A stretch of 64,000 bases of DNA from Chryseobacterium pennae (GTDB lineage Bacteria > Bacteroidota > Bacteroidia > Flavobacteriales > Weeksellaceae): assembly GCF_003385515.1 (NCBI RefSeq), contig NZ_QNVT01000021.1, forward strand, positions 48,828 to 112,827, in the 5' to 3' direction. The notes under the pieces are model-generated. The model saw only the letters and a list, made by a program, of their open reading frames with translations, had not been told where the DNA came from and searched no databases. The position numbers were made by a program, and so were the translations under genes. Within the stretch, counting starts at the first letter, position 1. The number at the start of each line of letters is the position of its first letter. Shown in pieces: positions 1 through 8,124 of this stretch.

Positions 1-72
1 AACTTTCTTTCGAATCAAAAATAGTCCATTTCCCCAGACATTACAACCTTCAGAACATTATTCATGCTAAAG

Positions 73-558
73 TTAAGTTTCAAAAGGATAATTTTCACCC
101 AGCTTAGTATGGATAACATTCAATGCATCGTAAAACCTTTGTCTCACAGATTCTGAAATCTCATTATGCTCCTCAAAGTACACATCCAACTGCTGAATAA
201 TGAGTGCCATCTGCAGCCATTGTTCAAAATTGATATGCATGGACTGTAATTTTTCATCATAATCATGATCATAAAAGAAAACAACTCCATTTCTATCCAG
301 AAACCATTGATCTCCCTGTCCATTCCCGGCAAAACACCAATAATCAGGCAGTATAAATTCCTTATTTTGATTAACTGCTTCAACAGCATTATACAAAATA
401 GCTTCCGATGCAATCTCTGTTGTTTTGATTAAAGGAGCCAGCTTTTTATAGTATTCGGGAAAAGGAAAATCAATGGTTTTGGGAAAATTCTGTACGTTTC
501 CTTTTTCCTTTAAAATTTCAGCTACTATTTCTTCAATGGATCGTATTTTAAATGACAT
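73..558 (-). CDS. SMI1/KNR4 (SUKH)-like protein
   Basis: A 161-residue soluble protein with no signal peptide or membrane segment. The middle carries the pattern GNGQGDQWFLDRNG followed by VFFYDHDYDE, which resembles the core of SMI1/KNR4 (SUKH) proteins, where a short loop precedes a strand ending in an acidic tract. SUKH proteins often act as immunity proteins in contact-dependent toxin systems, but many copies are orphans of unknown role. No toxin gene is seen next to it here. It lies just downstream of another small gene on the same strand (gap of 5 nt), so the two are probably co-transcribed. Assignment is by motif resemblance only. Confidence 0.6.
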   Translation of the reverse strand: MSFKIRSIEEIVAEILKEKGNVQNFPKTIDFPFPEYYKKLAPLIKTTEIASEAILYNAVEAVNQNKEFILPDYWCFAGNGQGDQWFLDRNGVVFFYDHDYDEKLQSMHINFEQWLQMALIIQQLDVYFEEHNEISESVRQRFYDALNVIHTKLGENYPFET

Positions 559-563
559 TATTG

Positions 564-1103
564 CTATGCTTTATCGTGAGTTCTCAGTTTACATTCAATT
601 TTCAGGTCATATTTCTTTACAAGCTTTACAAAAGCCTGAGTAACAAATTTAAGCCCTTTATTTTCATCCTGAACAGCATATTTTACATCCGGCAACGGGA
701 TATCTTCAAAGCTGAAACCCATTCCTTCAAAATCTTTTACAATAGGAGCTGATTTCAGGAATAAAGCTGCATAGACAGGTATAGGCTCGCCTTTCAGCAT
801 ACAGGGAATAAATTCAATTTCCCCCTGAAGTTCGTCTTTTAAAGCTACCATTGCTTTTTCAGAAAATAAATCACCTACTCCACCTGTATAGCAGGTATAA
901 ATATCATATCCTTTTAAAAAGTCATTCAAATCCAAACAATGCTGATCTGTAAATTCTTCTTTAATAGGAATGCAATTATTTCTAATAGTCGTTTCCCTGT
1001 ATTCGGGAAGCTGAAATTTATTAAAAATATTTCCCTGCTTATCAATCACTGAAAAATAAAAGTCTTCCTTCGGATGAAAGGAAAATAAGGTGTACAAATT
1101 CAT
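564..1103 (-). CDS. hypothetical protein
   Basis: A 179-residue cytoplasmic-looking protein that I do not recognise. It has no signal peptide or transmembrane helix. Visible features are a YTCYTGGVGDLFS segment near the middle and a lysine-rich C-terminus. It sits directly upstream of the SUKH-like gene in the same direction, which hints at an immunity-type or otherwise linked pair, but nothing in the sequence proves a function. The ORF is closed and its codon use looks like that of its neighbours, so it is probably a real gene. Confidence 0.6.
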   Translation of the reverse strand: MNLYTLFSFHPKEDFYFSVIDKQGNIFNKFQLPEYRETTIRNNCIPIKEEFTDQHCLDLNDFLKGYDIYTCYTGGVGDLFSEKAMVALKDELQGEIEFIPCMLKGEPIPVYAALFLKSAPIVKDFEGMGFSFEDIPLPDVKYAVQDENKGLKFVTQAFVKLVKKYDLKIECKLRTHDKA

Positions 1104-1165
1104 GTCTTATTCATTAACATTAGCTCAATATAGCAATTCTCCAGTCCCTAAGAATATTCATGGTA

Positions 1166-1762
1166 TTATTTCAGTAATAAATCAATCTCCTGATAAAAAG
1201 AATCTTTGCTGTAATCTGCCACTCCGGTATGATGAAGACGGACCTCTCCTTTTTTATCCAGTACAACAGTAGTAGGCAATGAACCGTTATAAAGTTCTCC
1301 CGGAATAGTCCCTGCAGGAGTTATAAAAGGAACCGTAAATCCTTTTTCCTTTAAATAGGCTTTTCCCAGAGAAGGATTATCGTCAAGGTTTACTGTAAGA
1401 AAGACCATATCCGGATGAGTTTTATACTTATTATAGAGTTTTTCAACTGATGGAAACTCTGCCCGGCAGGGAGGACACCATGATGCCCAGAAGTTGATAA
1501 AGACAACTTTATTTTTCAGATGAGAGGGATCAATAAGGATTCCGTCTTCATTTTTCAGCATCAGCCCTGTATAAGCAGCTTTATTTCCTGATTTCTCCAC
1601 AGATTCAGAAATACTGGAATTAAGAATTCCTGTAGACGCCACCTGTCTCATCAGCCATGCTTTGGCGTCAGGACTAATCAATACAATGATCAGTAAAACT
1701 GTCATAATCACTGTAGACCAATGAGCCCTCATCCATTTTTTTAAATCTCCTATACTTTTCAT
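1166..1762 (-). CDS. TlpA-family thiol-disulfide oxidoreductase, membrane anchored
   Basis: A 198-residue thioredoxin-fold protein of the TlpA/ResA type. An N-terminal hydrophobic helix (about residues 16-30) should anchor it in the inner membrane with the catalytic domain in the periplasm. The active site is the WCPPC motif, with cysteines near residues 96 and 99 in the context FWASWCPPCRAEFPS. A later cis-proline region (SLPTTVVLD) fits the fold. Such proteins reduce disulfides in cytochrome c maturation or in other periplasmic substrates; the substrate cannot be read from sequence. It is encoded alone, reading away from the TonB receptor gene. Confidence 0.9.
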   Translation of the reverse strand: MKSIGDLKKWMRAHWSTVIMTVLLIIVLISPDAKAWLMRQVASTGILNSSISESVEKSGNKAAYTGLMLKNEDGILIDPSHLKNKVVFINFWASWCPPCRAEFPSVEKLYNKYKTHPDMVFLTVNLDDNPSLGKAYLKEKGFTVPFITPAGTIPGELYNGSLPTTVVLDKKGEVRLHHTGVADYSKDSFYQEIDLLLK

Positions 1763-1920
1763 TCTGATAATATGAATTGTGATTTCACTTTAAAAATTTG
1801 ATTTTCAAAAATATAAATTTTTAGTGCGATTAAATACAATCTATCTTCTATATTTCTATAACCGAAAGAAAAAATAGAACAATTAGTCTAGATAATTAAT
1901 ATGTTTTACATAAGTTCTGC

Positions 1921-1928
1921 TATATTTG
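1921..1928 (+). promoter_or_regulatory. possible flavobacterial -7 box
   Basis: TATATTTG matches the Bacteroidota -7 consensus TAnnTTTG and lies about 160 nt upstream of the TonB receptor start. No clear TTG box is seen at the -33 position, so support is weak. The 5' leader would be about 150 nt. Confidence 0.3.
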
Positions 1929-2088
1929 CCCAGGATTTAATGAAGGTCGATAAAAAAGACGAATCAGAAATTAATTTATTCAAATAATAAAGCTTCTGTG
2001 TGTAACTTATTTTCTATTCATTCAACTAATCAGCAGGAAACAATAAACTCAGTTCTATAGAAGAGATCTACTACTTTAACAAAAACTA

Positions 2089-4422
2089 ATGCAAATATCT
2101 TTTTTCAAAATTACCGCAGCCACCGCTGCGCTCTGTTTCAGCACTCTGGTGATGGCTCAGCAGCAAACCCGTTCTGTAAGCGGAACAGTGAAAGACAAAA
2201 AAAACGGCGAACTGCTGATTGGTGTAACGGTAAAAGTAAGCGATGATCCTTCAATAGGTGTTGTAGCTAATGAATATGGGTTTTACTCACTATCATTGCC
2301 AGAAGGAGATCACACCATCATCATTTCCTATCCGGGTTACAGAGATTTTGAGCAGCAGATCAAAGTAGATCAGAACATAAAGCTGGATTTATTCCTCAAT
2401 CAGGAAGAGCAAAAATCCAATACCATAGATGAAGTGGTGGTTTCCGGAGTCAAGAAGGATAAAAATCTTTCCAGTGCTCAAATGGGGACTGAGACATTAA
2501 ATATCAAAAATATAGAGAAGCTTCCTGTATTGTTTGGTGAAAAGGATGTTATGAAAACCATACAGCTTCTGCCGGGTATTAAAAGTAACGGTGAAGGAAG
2601 CAGCGGCTTCAGTGTTCGTGGGGGTGCTACGGATCAAAACCTGATTCTTCTGGATGAGGCTCCTGTTTACAATGCATCGCATTTGCTTGGCTTTTTCAGT
2701 ACCTTCAACAGTGATGCTCTGAAGGATGCCAGTATTATCAAAGGAAACAGCCCGGCCCAGTATGGAGGACGTCTTTCTTCGGTAATGGATGTGAAAATGA
2801 AAGACGGAAATAATCAAAATTACAATATTAACGGAGGAATAGGGCTGATCAGCAGCAGGCTGAGTGTAGAAGGACCACTTCAGAAGGAAAAATCATCTTT
2901 TATTGTATCCGGAAGAAGAACGTATGCCGACCTATTTCTTAAATCTTCCAAAGACTACAAAGACAATAAGTTATACTTTTATGATCTCAACCTGAAAGCC
3001 AATTATCAGATCAATGAGAATAACCGTATTTATCTTTCGGGATATTTCGGAAGGGATGTATTGGGACTGGGAGATACTTTCTCAACCGACTGGGGAAATA
3101 CTACAGCAACGTTACGCTGGAACAGTATCATCAACAGTAAACTGTTCTCGAATACCTCATTAATCTACAGTAATTATGATTATAAAATCGGTCTGAAAAA
3201 TAATGAGAGTGAGTTCAAATTAAATTCAAAGATACAGGACTGGAATCTTAAGCAGGACTTTACCTGGTTTGCAGGAAACAAACATTCCGTACGCTTCGGT
3301 CTGCAGTCTATTTACCATACGCTTACTCCAAGCAGTGCTTCGGGAACGATTGTGAATTCTTATTCAAGAAATCCGAGATATTCATGGGAAAATGCTCTAT
3401 ATATTAATGATGATTTCAAAGCAACAGAAAAACTTACCATTAATTATGGACTAAGACTTTCTCTATTCAGTGTATTGGGTGGAGATACTTTCAATACCTA
3501 TGAAAATGGAGAACTTTCGGAAAGTCAATATTTAGAAAAAGGTAAATTCGGGAAAACATATACGAACCTGGAACCGCGTATTACAGCAAATTACCGCATC
3601 AATGAGGTAAGCAGCGTGAAAGGAGGTTATTCAAGAAATACCCAGAATCTTCATCTTTTAAGCAACAGCAGCAGTGGAAATCCTACCGATCAGTGGATCG
3701 GAAGCAGTTACTCTGTAAAGCCTGAAATAGCAGATCAGATCAGTGTTGGCTACAGCAGAAACTTCAAGAACAATAATTATGAACTGAACGCAGAAGTCTA
3801 CTACAAATCTATGCAAAACCAGATCGACTTCAAAAACGGAGCGCAGATCGGATTCAGTACTGCTGAAGATGTAGAAAGTGAACTGCTTTTCGGGAAAGGA
3901 AGAGCTTACGGGCTGGAACTTATCGCCAAAAAGAAAAGCGGAAAGCTGACAGGCTGGATCTCCTATACGTTATCCAAAACAGAAAGAAAGATCAACGGAA
4001 TCAATGATAACCAATGGTACAACGCCAGAATGGACAAAACTCATGATCTTTCCATAGTAGCTACTTATCAGCTTAATTCAAAATGGACTCTTTCTGGATT
4101 ATTCCTTTACAGTACAGGAAATTCAGTGACTTTCCCTGTCGGAAAATATGAACTGAACGGACAGACTGTATTCCAATACAACAACAGAAACGCTGACAGA
4201 ATGCCTGCTTATCACAGAATGGATCTTAGTGCGACCTACGAACCGGAATCAAATAAACGTTTCCGCGGATCATGGACATTCGGAATTTATAACCTGTATG
4301 GCCGTGAAAATGCTTACACCATTACTTTCGAAGACAATCCAAACAACCCGGGAACCACCCGCGCCATGCAGACTTCACTTTTCCGTTGGGTACCTAACAT
4401 CACTTACAATTTCAAATTTTAA
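2089..4422 (+). CDS. TonB-dependent receptor with carboxypeptidase-like N-terminal domain
   Basis: A 777-residue outer-membrane receptor. It starts with a signal peptide ending near VMAQQQ. A carboxypeptidase-regulatory-like beta-sandwich follows at about residues 27-110 (SGTVKDKKNGELLIGVTV). The plug is at about 135-250, with VRGGATDQNLILLDEAPVY. The beta-barrel ends in an aromatic final strand (ITYNFKF). This is the SusC/FecA-like layout typical of Bacteroidota. It is 3 nt upstream of a DUF4249 lipoprotein gene, a pairing common in this phylum. The ligand is unknown; no siderophore or glycan genes are nearby to suggest one. Length is normal for the family, which makes the start at the signal peptide convincing. 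Confidence 0.93.
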   Translation: MQISFFKITAATAALCFSTLVMAQQQTRSVSGTVKDKKNGELLIGVTVKVSDDPSIGVVANEYGFYSLSLPEGDHTIIISYPGYRDFEQQIKVDQNIKLDLFLNQEEQKSNTIDEVVVSGVKKDKNLSSAQMGTETLNIKNIEKLPVLFGEKDVMKTIQLLPGIKSNGEGSSGFSVRGGATDQNLILLDEAPVYNASHLLGFFSTFNSDALKDASIIKGNSPAQYGGRLSSVMDVKMKDGNNQNYNINGGIGLISSRLSVEGPLQKEKSSFIVSGRRTYADLFLKSSKDYKDNKLYFYDLNLKANYQINENNRIYLSGYFGRDVLGLGDTFSTDWGNTTATLRWNSIINSKLFSNTSLIYSNYDYKIGLKNNESEFKLNSKIQDWNLKQDFTWFAGNKHSVRFGLQSIYHTLTPSSASGTIVNSYSRNPRYSWENALYINDDFKATEKLTINYGLRLSLFSVLGGDTFNTYENGELSESQYLEKGKFGKTYTNLEPRITANYRINEVSSVKGGYSRNTQNLHLLSNSSSGNPTDQWIGSSYSVKPEIADQISVGYSRNFKNNNYELNAEVYYKSMQNQIDFKNGAQIGFSTAEDVESELLFGKGRAYGLELIAKKKSGKLTGWISYTLSKTERKINGINDNQWYNARMDKTHDLSIVATYQLNSKWTLSGLFLYSTGNSVTFPVGKYELNGQTVFQYNNRNADRMPAYHRMDLSATYEPESNKRFRGSWTFGIYNLYGRENAYTITFEDNPNNPGTTRAMQTSLFRWVPNITYNFKF

Positions 4423-4425
4423 ATC

Positions 4426-5229
4426 ATGAAAAAAGCATTCTTTATCATATTATCTGCATTTACATTAACTTCTTGTGAAAAAGAGATCGATCTGGATCTG
4501 AATGACCAGAGCGGAAACATTGTCATTGAAGGAAATGTCACTGATAAAAATGGTTCATATACTGTAAAAATCACCAAGACTGTCGGTTTTGCCCAGCCTA
4601 ATCAATATCCGGCTGTTACAGACGCTCAGGTTATTTTAAGTGATAATACCGGACAAACAGAAACACTGGGGTATACAGGTGACGGAGAATATAAAACAAG
4701 TACCTTTCTCGGAGTACCGGGAAGAACCTATACTCTTAAAGTTTTAGCAGAAGGGAAACAGTATACCGCACAAAGCACCATGCCACAGGCTGTGGACTTG
4801 GAGGGTCTTGTACAGGATTCTTTTATGTTCGGAAGTAAGAAAAGCTATACCCTTCTTCCTGTTTTTAATGATCCTGCAGAATTGGGCAACCGTTATCTTT
4901 TCAGCTTTACCATCAATAATTTACCTAAAAAGTACATCAGCGTACTTTCTGATAATTTAAACAACGGATTACCTAATCAATGGACTTTAGGACTTCCTAA
5001 TGATGATAATAAAGGCAGAGATCACGAAGTAGTACCCGGAGATGTTATTTTGGTTGAAATGCAGTCTATCGACACTAATGTATTCACTTATTACAGCGCA
5101 CTTCTTAAGATTTCGGAAGGCTACGGCGGGAGTGTTACACCTGCCAATCCGCCAAGTAATATCGATAACGGAGCTTTGGGATATTTCTCAGCACATACGG
5201 TAAGATCTCTTGTTACACAGATTCAATAG
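4426..5229 (+). CDS. DUF4249 family lipoprotein
   Basis: A 267-residue lipoprotein. The N-terminus has a signal peptide with a lipobox (LTSC, lipidated Cys at about residue 17) followed by EKEIDLDL. The start of the mature domain, with IVIEGNVTDKNGSYTVKITKT and later VTDAQVILSDN, is characteristic of DUF4249, a beta-rich domain found next to TonB receptors in Bacteroidota. It begins 3 nt after the receptor stop, so the two form an operon. It is probably an outer-membrane partner of that receptor, perhaps in ligand capture; this is inferred from pairing. The length is at the short end for the family, but the ORF is closed and followed by a terminator. Confidence 0.85.
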   Translation: MKKAFFIILSAFTLTSCEKEIDLDLNDQSGNIVIEGNVTDKNGSYTVKITKTVGFAQPNQYPAVTDAQVILSDNTGQTETLGYTGDGEYKTSTFLGVPGRTYTLKVLAEGKQYTAQSTMPQAVDLEGLVQDSFMFGSKKSYTLLPVFNDPAELGNRYLFSFTINNLPKKYISVLSDNLNNGLPNQWTLGLPNDDNKGRDHEVVPGDVILVEMQSIDTNVFTYYSALLKISEGYGGSVTPANPPSNIDNGALGYFSAHTVRSLVTQIQ

Positions 5230-5250
5230 GATTTTCTATAGCTACAATAA

Positions 5251-5290
5251 AAACGGTTATTCCAGAGTATTGGGATAACCGTTTATTTTT
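5251..5290 (+). terminator. rho-independent terminator after the TonB/DUF4249 operon
   Basis: An inverted repeat with arms AAACGGTTAT and ATAACCGTTT, extended by three inner pairs around an 8-nt loop, is followed by a T-rich tract (TTTATTTTTATT). It lies 22 nt after the DUF4249 stop. Confidence 0.85.
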
Positions 5291-5712
5291 ATTAATTTAT
5301 ATAAAGAACTCTTCTGAGGAGCTTCGAGAGATCATCATAAAAAAGAATCACAAAAAACAACTGGATAAAATAAATAAGTAAAAAAAAATAATTTAAAAAT
5401 GCCAGCAATCGCTGTGAAAAACATGTCAACTTAAATTTTTATCCAGTGCTCTTTTACCTCCTTATTATGGGTAAGGTGGTATACATTTAATGAGTTTTAT
5501 TAAAAAATCTCATTACAAGATATTTTTAGTTCTGAATGGGATAAACACTGCCTTATAAAGACCCAAACGAGTATTCCGCCCCATTCAAAATCTATTTTAT
5601 TACTTTTGTAAAATTAATTCGTTCAGGCAGAAAGTCTGGTGATTTATATCGGTTTAAAATGTGATTTAAGTTACAAACTGGACGTTTATTCAACAGCCTG
5701 CGTAGAAAAATT
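5291..5712. other. intergenic stretch upstream of the Crp/Fnr gene
   Basis: AT-rich noncoding sequence of about 420 nt. TACTTTTG at 5601-5608 matches the TAnnTTTG -7 consensus and could serve the Crp/Fnr gene, but no -33 box is evident. No other gene or repeat is seen. Confidence 0.4.
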
Positions 5713-6399
5713 ATGATCTCAAAATTTATTTTCAATAATCAGTACCTTTTTGATGAGCTGCCTGAGTCTGATAAGGATTTACTTATAAGGGTAATGAAAA
5801 CTAAAAACTACCGCAAAAACGAAGCGATATTTACGGATGGCACAAAACCCAATGGAATTTATTATCTGAATGAAGGAAAGATAAAAAAATATAAGGTAGA
5901 TAATGATGGAAGGGAACAAATCATTTATATCTACAGTTCCGGGGAATTTTTCGGATACTCTGCTATTTTGAGCCAGGAATCTTATGGAGATACTACTTCC
6001 ACTCTTGAAAATTCTGTCATATCATTTATTTCAAAAGACAGCTTTCTCGAAATTATTGACCAATCTCCGGTTTTTTCAAGATTGTTATTAAAGTCTTTAA
6101 GCCATGAGTTCAGTGTCATGGCCAATCTTATTGCAGTTTTATCTCACCGTACTGTCCGAGAGCGGGCTGCACTGAGCTTGCTGATCCTGCATGACAAATA
6201 CAAATCCAATAACTTCCAGGAAGAAGAGGTATTGATCTCTTTATCCCGGGTGGACCTCGCCAACATGGTAGGAACCGCCAGAGAAACCCTGGCCCGTATT
6301 CTTAATGATTTTAAGCAGGAAAAACTAATCAGATCGGAAGGAAGAAAAATACAGATTCTTAACTTTAAGCAACTCATCCATATTGCTAACTTTTATTAA
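5713..6399 (+). CDS. Crp/Fnr-family transcriptional regulator
   Basis: A 228-residue regulator. Residues about 20-130 form a cyclic-nucleotide-binding-like beta-roll (for example GIYYLNEGKIKKYKVDNDGREQ and IYSSGEFFGYSAIL). Residues about 150-225 form a Crp-type winged helix with the recognition region SRVDLANMVGTARETLARIL. There are no N-terminal cysteines of the Fnr iron-sulfur type, so oxygen sensing by a cluster is unlikely. The RE.L.R core in the recognition helix is typical of the family. The gene stands alone; the next gene, a VOC protein, follows on the same strand after 115 nt with its own likely promoter. Effector and targets are unknown. Confidence 0.9.
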   Translation: MISKFIFNNQYLFDELPESDKDLLIRVMKTKNYRKNEAIFTDGTKPNGIYYLNEGKIKKYKVDNDGREQIIYIYSSGEFFGYSAILSQESYGDTTSTLENSVISFISKDSFLEIIDQSPVFSRLLLKSLSHEFSVMANLIAVLSHRTVRERAALSLLILHDKYKSNNFQEEEVLISLSRVDLANMVGTARETLARILNDFKQEKLIRSEGRKIQILNFKQLIHIANFY

Positions 6400-6463
6400 T
6401 AAACCGCTTAGCAGCCTATATTTAGGAAAAATAGTTTCCATTTCAAAAAACTCCTGACAGACT

Positions 6464-6489
6464 GTTGTCATACCCTGTTGTTAATTTTG
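6464..6489 (+). promoter_or_regulatory. possible flavobacterial promoter of the VOC gene
   Basis: TTG at 6464-6466 and TAATTTTG at 6482-6489 resemble the -33/-7 elements of Bacteroidota promoters. The 15-nt gap between them is slightly short. A start point near 6496 would leave a leader of about 19 nt before the ATG at 6515. Confidence 0.4.
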
Positions 6490-6514
6490 TAATCAATTAT
6501 TTAAATACAGAATT

Positions 6515-6913
6515 ATGAAATTAACATCATTAAGAATCATTACCAAAGACATCAGGCAATCGGTTCAGTTTTATGAAAGAGCAATAGGACAAAATGCACA
6601 ATGGTATACGGAAGATTTTGCTGAACTTCCTACCGGTTCCATTACTATAGCTATTGGAAGCACCCATACCATGAAAATGTTTGGTGGTGAAGATTTTACG
6701 GAATCTAAAGGCCAAACCAGTAGCATTATCGAATTTTTAGTAGCTGATGTAGATGCTGAATTTGAAAAAATTAAAAATCTGACAGATCATATTGTGCAGG
6801 AACCTATCACAATGCCTTGGGGCAATCGCTCTCTCTTGTTCCGGGATCCGGATGGGAATCTGATTAATTTCTTTACGCCTGTAAGTCCGGAAGCTATTCA
6901 AAAGTTTAAATAA
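6515..6913 (+). CDS. VOC-family (glyoxalase/bleomycin-resistance fold) protein
   Basis: A 132-residue single-domain VOC protein. The two beta-alpha-beta-beta-beta halves are visible: SLRIITKDIRQSVQFYERAIG at the start, and later FLVADVDAEFEKI followed by PWGNRSLLFRDPDGNLINFF, the usual C-terminal metal-site strand pattern. Family members include glyoxalases, dioxygenases and drug-binding resistance proteins. The sequence does not say which applies here. The gene is monocistronic between a Crp/Fnr gene and a hairpin. Confidence 0.85.
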   Translation: MKLTSLRIITKDIRQSVQFYERAIGQNAQWYTEDFAELPTGSITIAIGSTHTMKMFGGEDFTESKGQTSSIIEFLVADVDAEFEKIKNLTDHIVQEPITMPWGNRSLLFRDPDGNLINFFTPVSPEAIQKFK

Positions 6914-6922
6914 AGATGGAAG

Positions 6923-7008
6923 CCGGAAGATAGAAGTTACTTTCAGATAAGTATTTACTATAGTGCTTAATCAATAGGTTTCAATGGCTTACTATCTTCC
7001 GGTTTTTT
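6923..7008 (+). terminator. long-loop inverted repeat followed by T6, possible terminator or repeat element
   Basis: An 11-nt arm CCGGAAGATAG at 6923-6933 is repeated inverted as CTATCTTCCGG at 6992-7002 and followed directly by TTTTTT. The loop is 58 nt, much longer than in a standard terminator, so the element may be a small dispersed repeat that also stops transcription. It starts 9 nt after the VOC stop codon. Confidence 0.5.
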
Positions 7009-7058
7009 CCAATTAAAGATAGATTCTCATTGGTTTTACTGCAAGAATACTAAAACAA

Positions 7059-7086
7059 AAAAAGGAGGCTTTTCTGCCTCCTTTTT
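7059..7086. terminator. bidirectional rho-independent terminator
   Basis: AAAAAGGAGGC and GCCTCCTTTTT form a strong stem with the 6-nt loop TTTTCT, flanked by A and T runs. It could end transcription from the VOC side and also from the response-regulator gene on the other strand. Confidence 0.75.
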
Positions 7087-7090
7087 AGTT

Positions 7091-7470
7091 GTACTAGTAA
7101 CCACACCCTGGATTTCTTTATAGTAATTTGTGTTTTTTTCTTATCATTTGGTTTTTTCAAGAAATCCACGTTTAAGGTCATTCATACGCTTCTATATTAA
7201 TCTCATCACTTATTAATTCTTTCTCATCACTTGTGTTTTATATAACTATAGTTTATTATTTTTACAGTTATTTCATTTACCTGTGATCATGAAGTGAAAA
7301 AAACTAAAAAAAGCATTCGCATTTCATTTGGTAAATTTTATACTACAAAGTAACAACATCGCAGGATAATATCATCTACAAACTCCGTAGATACATATCG
7401 GACATTATATAGATATTTATCGATAAAAATTTAAAATGGATGAAGAAGTGCGGAATATCCCTTAGTGGAT
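7091..7470. other. noncoding stretch downstream of the two-component genes
   Basis: About 380 nt of AT-rich sequence between the terminator and the end of the response-regulator gene. No ORF with coding character, repeat or RNA gene is recognised. Confidence 0.4.
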
Positions 7471-8124
7471 CTATATTTTATGATGGGTCTTGATAAGATC
7501 AATGAGCTCAACAAGATTTTCAATTTTCAATTTTTCAAAGATATTTTTTTTGATAGTGCTTACGGTATTTTGCTTTATATTTAAATTATTTGCAATTTCC
7601 AGATTGCCATATCCTTCGGCATACAATTCTGCAATCTGCAGCTCTCTTTTGGTTAAACTGCTAAGCGGGCTTATTACATTTGGATTATAAATAAACTGTA
7701 CCAATAAATTTCTTGTCAGATCAGAGAAATATTCTCCTTTCTGGATAAAAACTGAGATGGCCTGTCTTACTTCATCCTCTTCACTCAGCTTGCTCAGATA
7801 CCCATTAGCTCCGGCTTTTATAAATTTAAGAGCATACAGATCTTCTTCAAGTCCTGTAAAAACAAGAATTTTAATATCCGGATTTATACTTTTCAATTTT
7901 GGTAAAATGTGGAGACTGTTTCCTTCCGGAAAATGTGCGTCAATAATGGCAATTTCAATTCCTTTTGTCTCTACCAGCTCCACAGCCTGTTGTAAAGATG
8001 AAGTATGATACACTTTAGCATTGGGAGCTATATCACTAATAACGATTTCCATTCCCTGTCTTACAATACTGTGGTCATCTGCTAAAAGGAATGTTATCTC
8101 CCTGTTTTCAATTGGCATTTCCAT
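7471..8124 (-). CDS. LuxR/NarL-family response regulator
   Basis: A 217-residue two-domain response regulator. The receiver (residues about 9-130) has the acidic pair DD at 16-17, the phosphoacceptor Asp near 62 (AIIDAHFPEGN) and the conserved Lys in GYLSK near 112. The C-terminal LuxR-type helix-turn-helix is at about 147-210 (LTKRELQIAELYAEGYGNLEIANNL). Its start overlaps the histidine kinase stop by one base (TAATG), so the two are translationally coupled and almost certainly a cognate pair. Targets are not visible from sequence. Confidence 0.93.
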   Translation of the reverse strand: MEMPIENREITFLLADDHSIVRQGMEIVISDIAPNAKVYHTSSLQQAVELVETKGIEIAIIDAHFPEGNSLHILPKLKSINPDIKILVFTGLEEDLYALKFIKAGANGYLSKLSEEDEVRQAISVFIQKGEYFSDLTRNLLVQFIYNPNVISPLSSLTKRELQIAELYAEGYGNLEIANNLNIKQNTVSTIKKNIFEKLKIENLVELIDLIKTHHKI

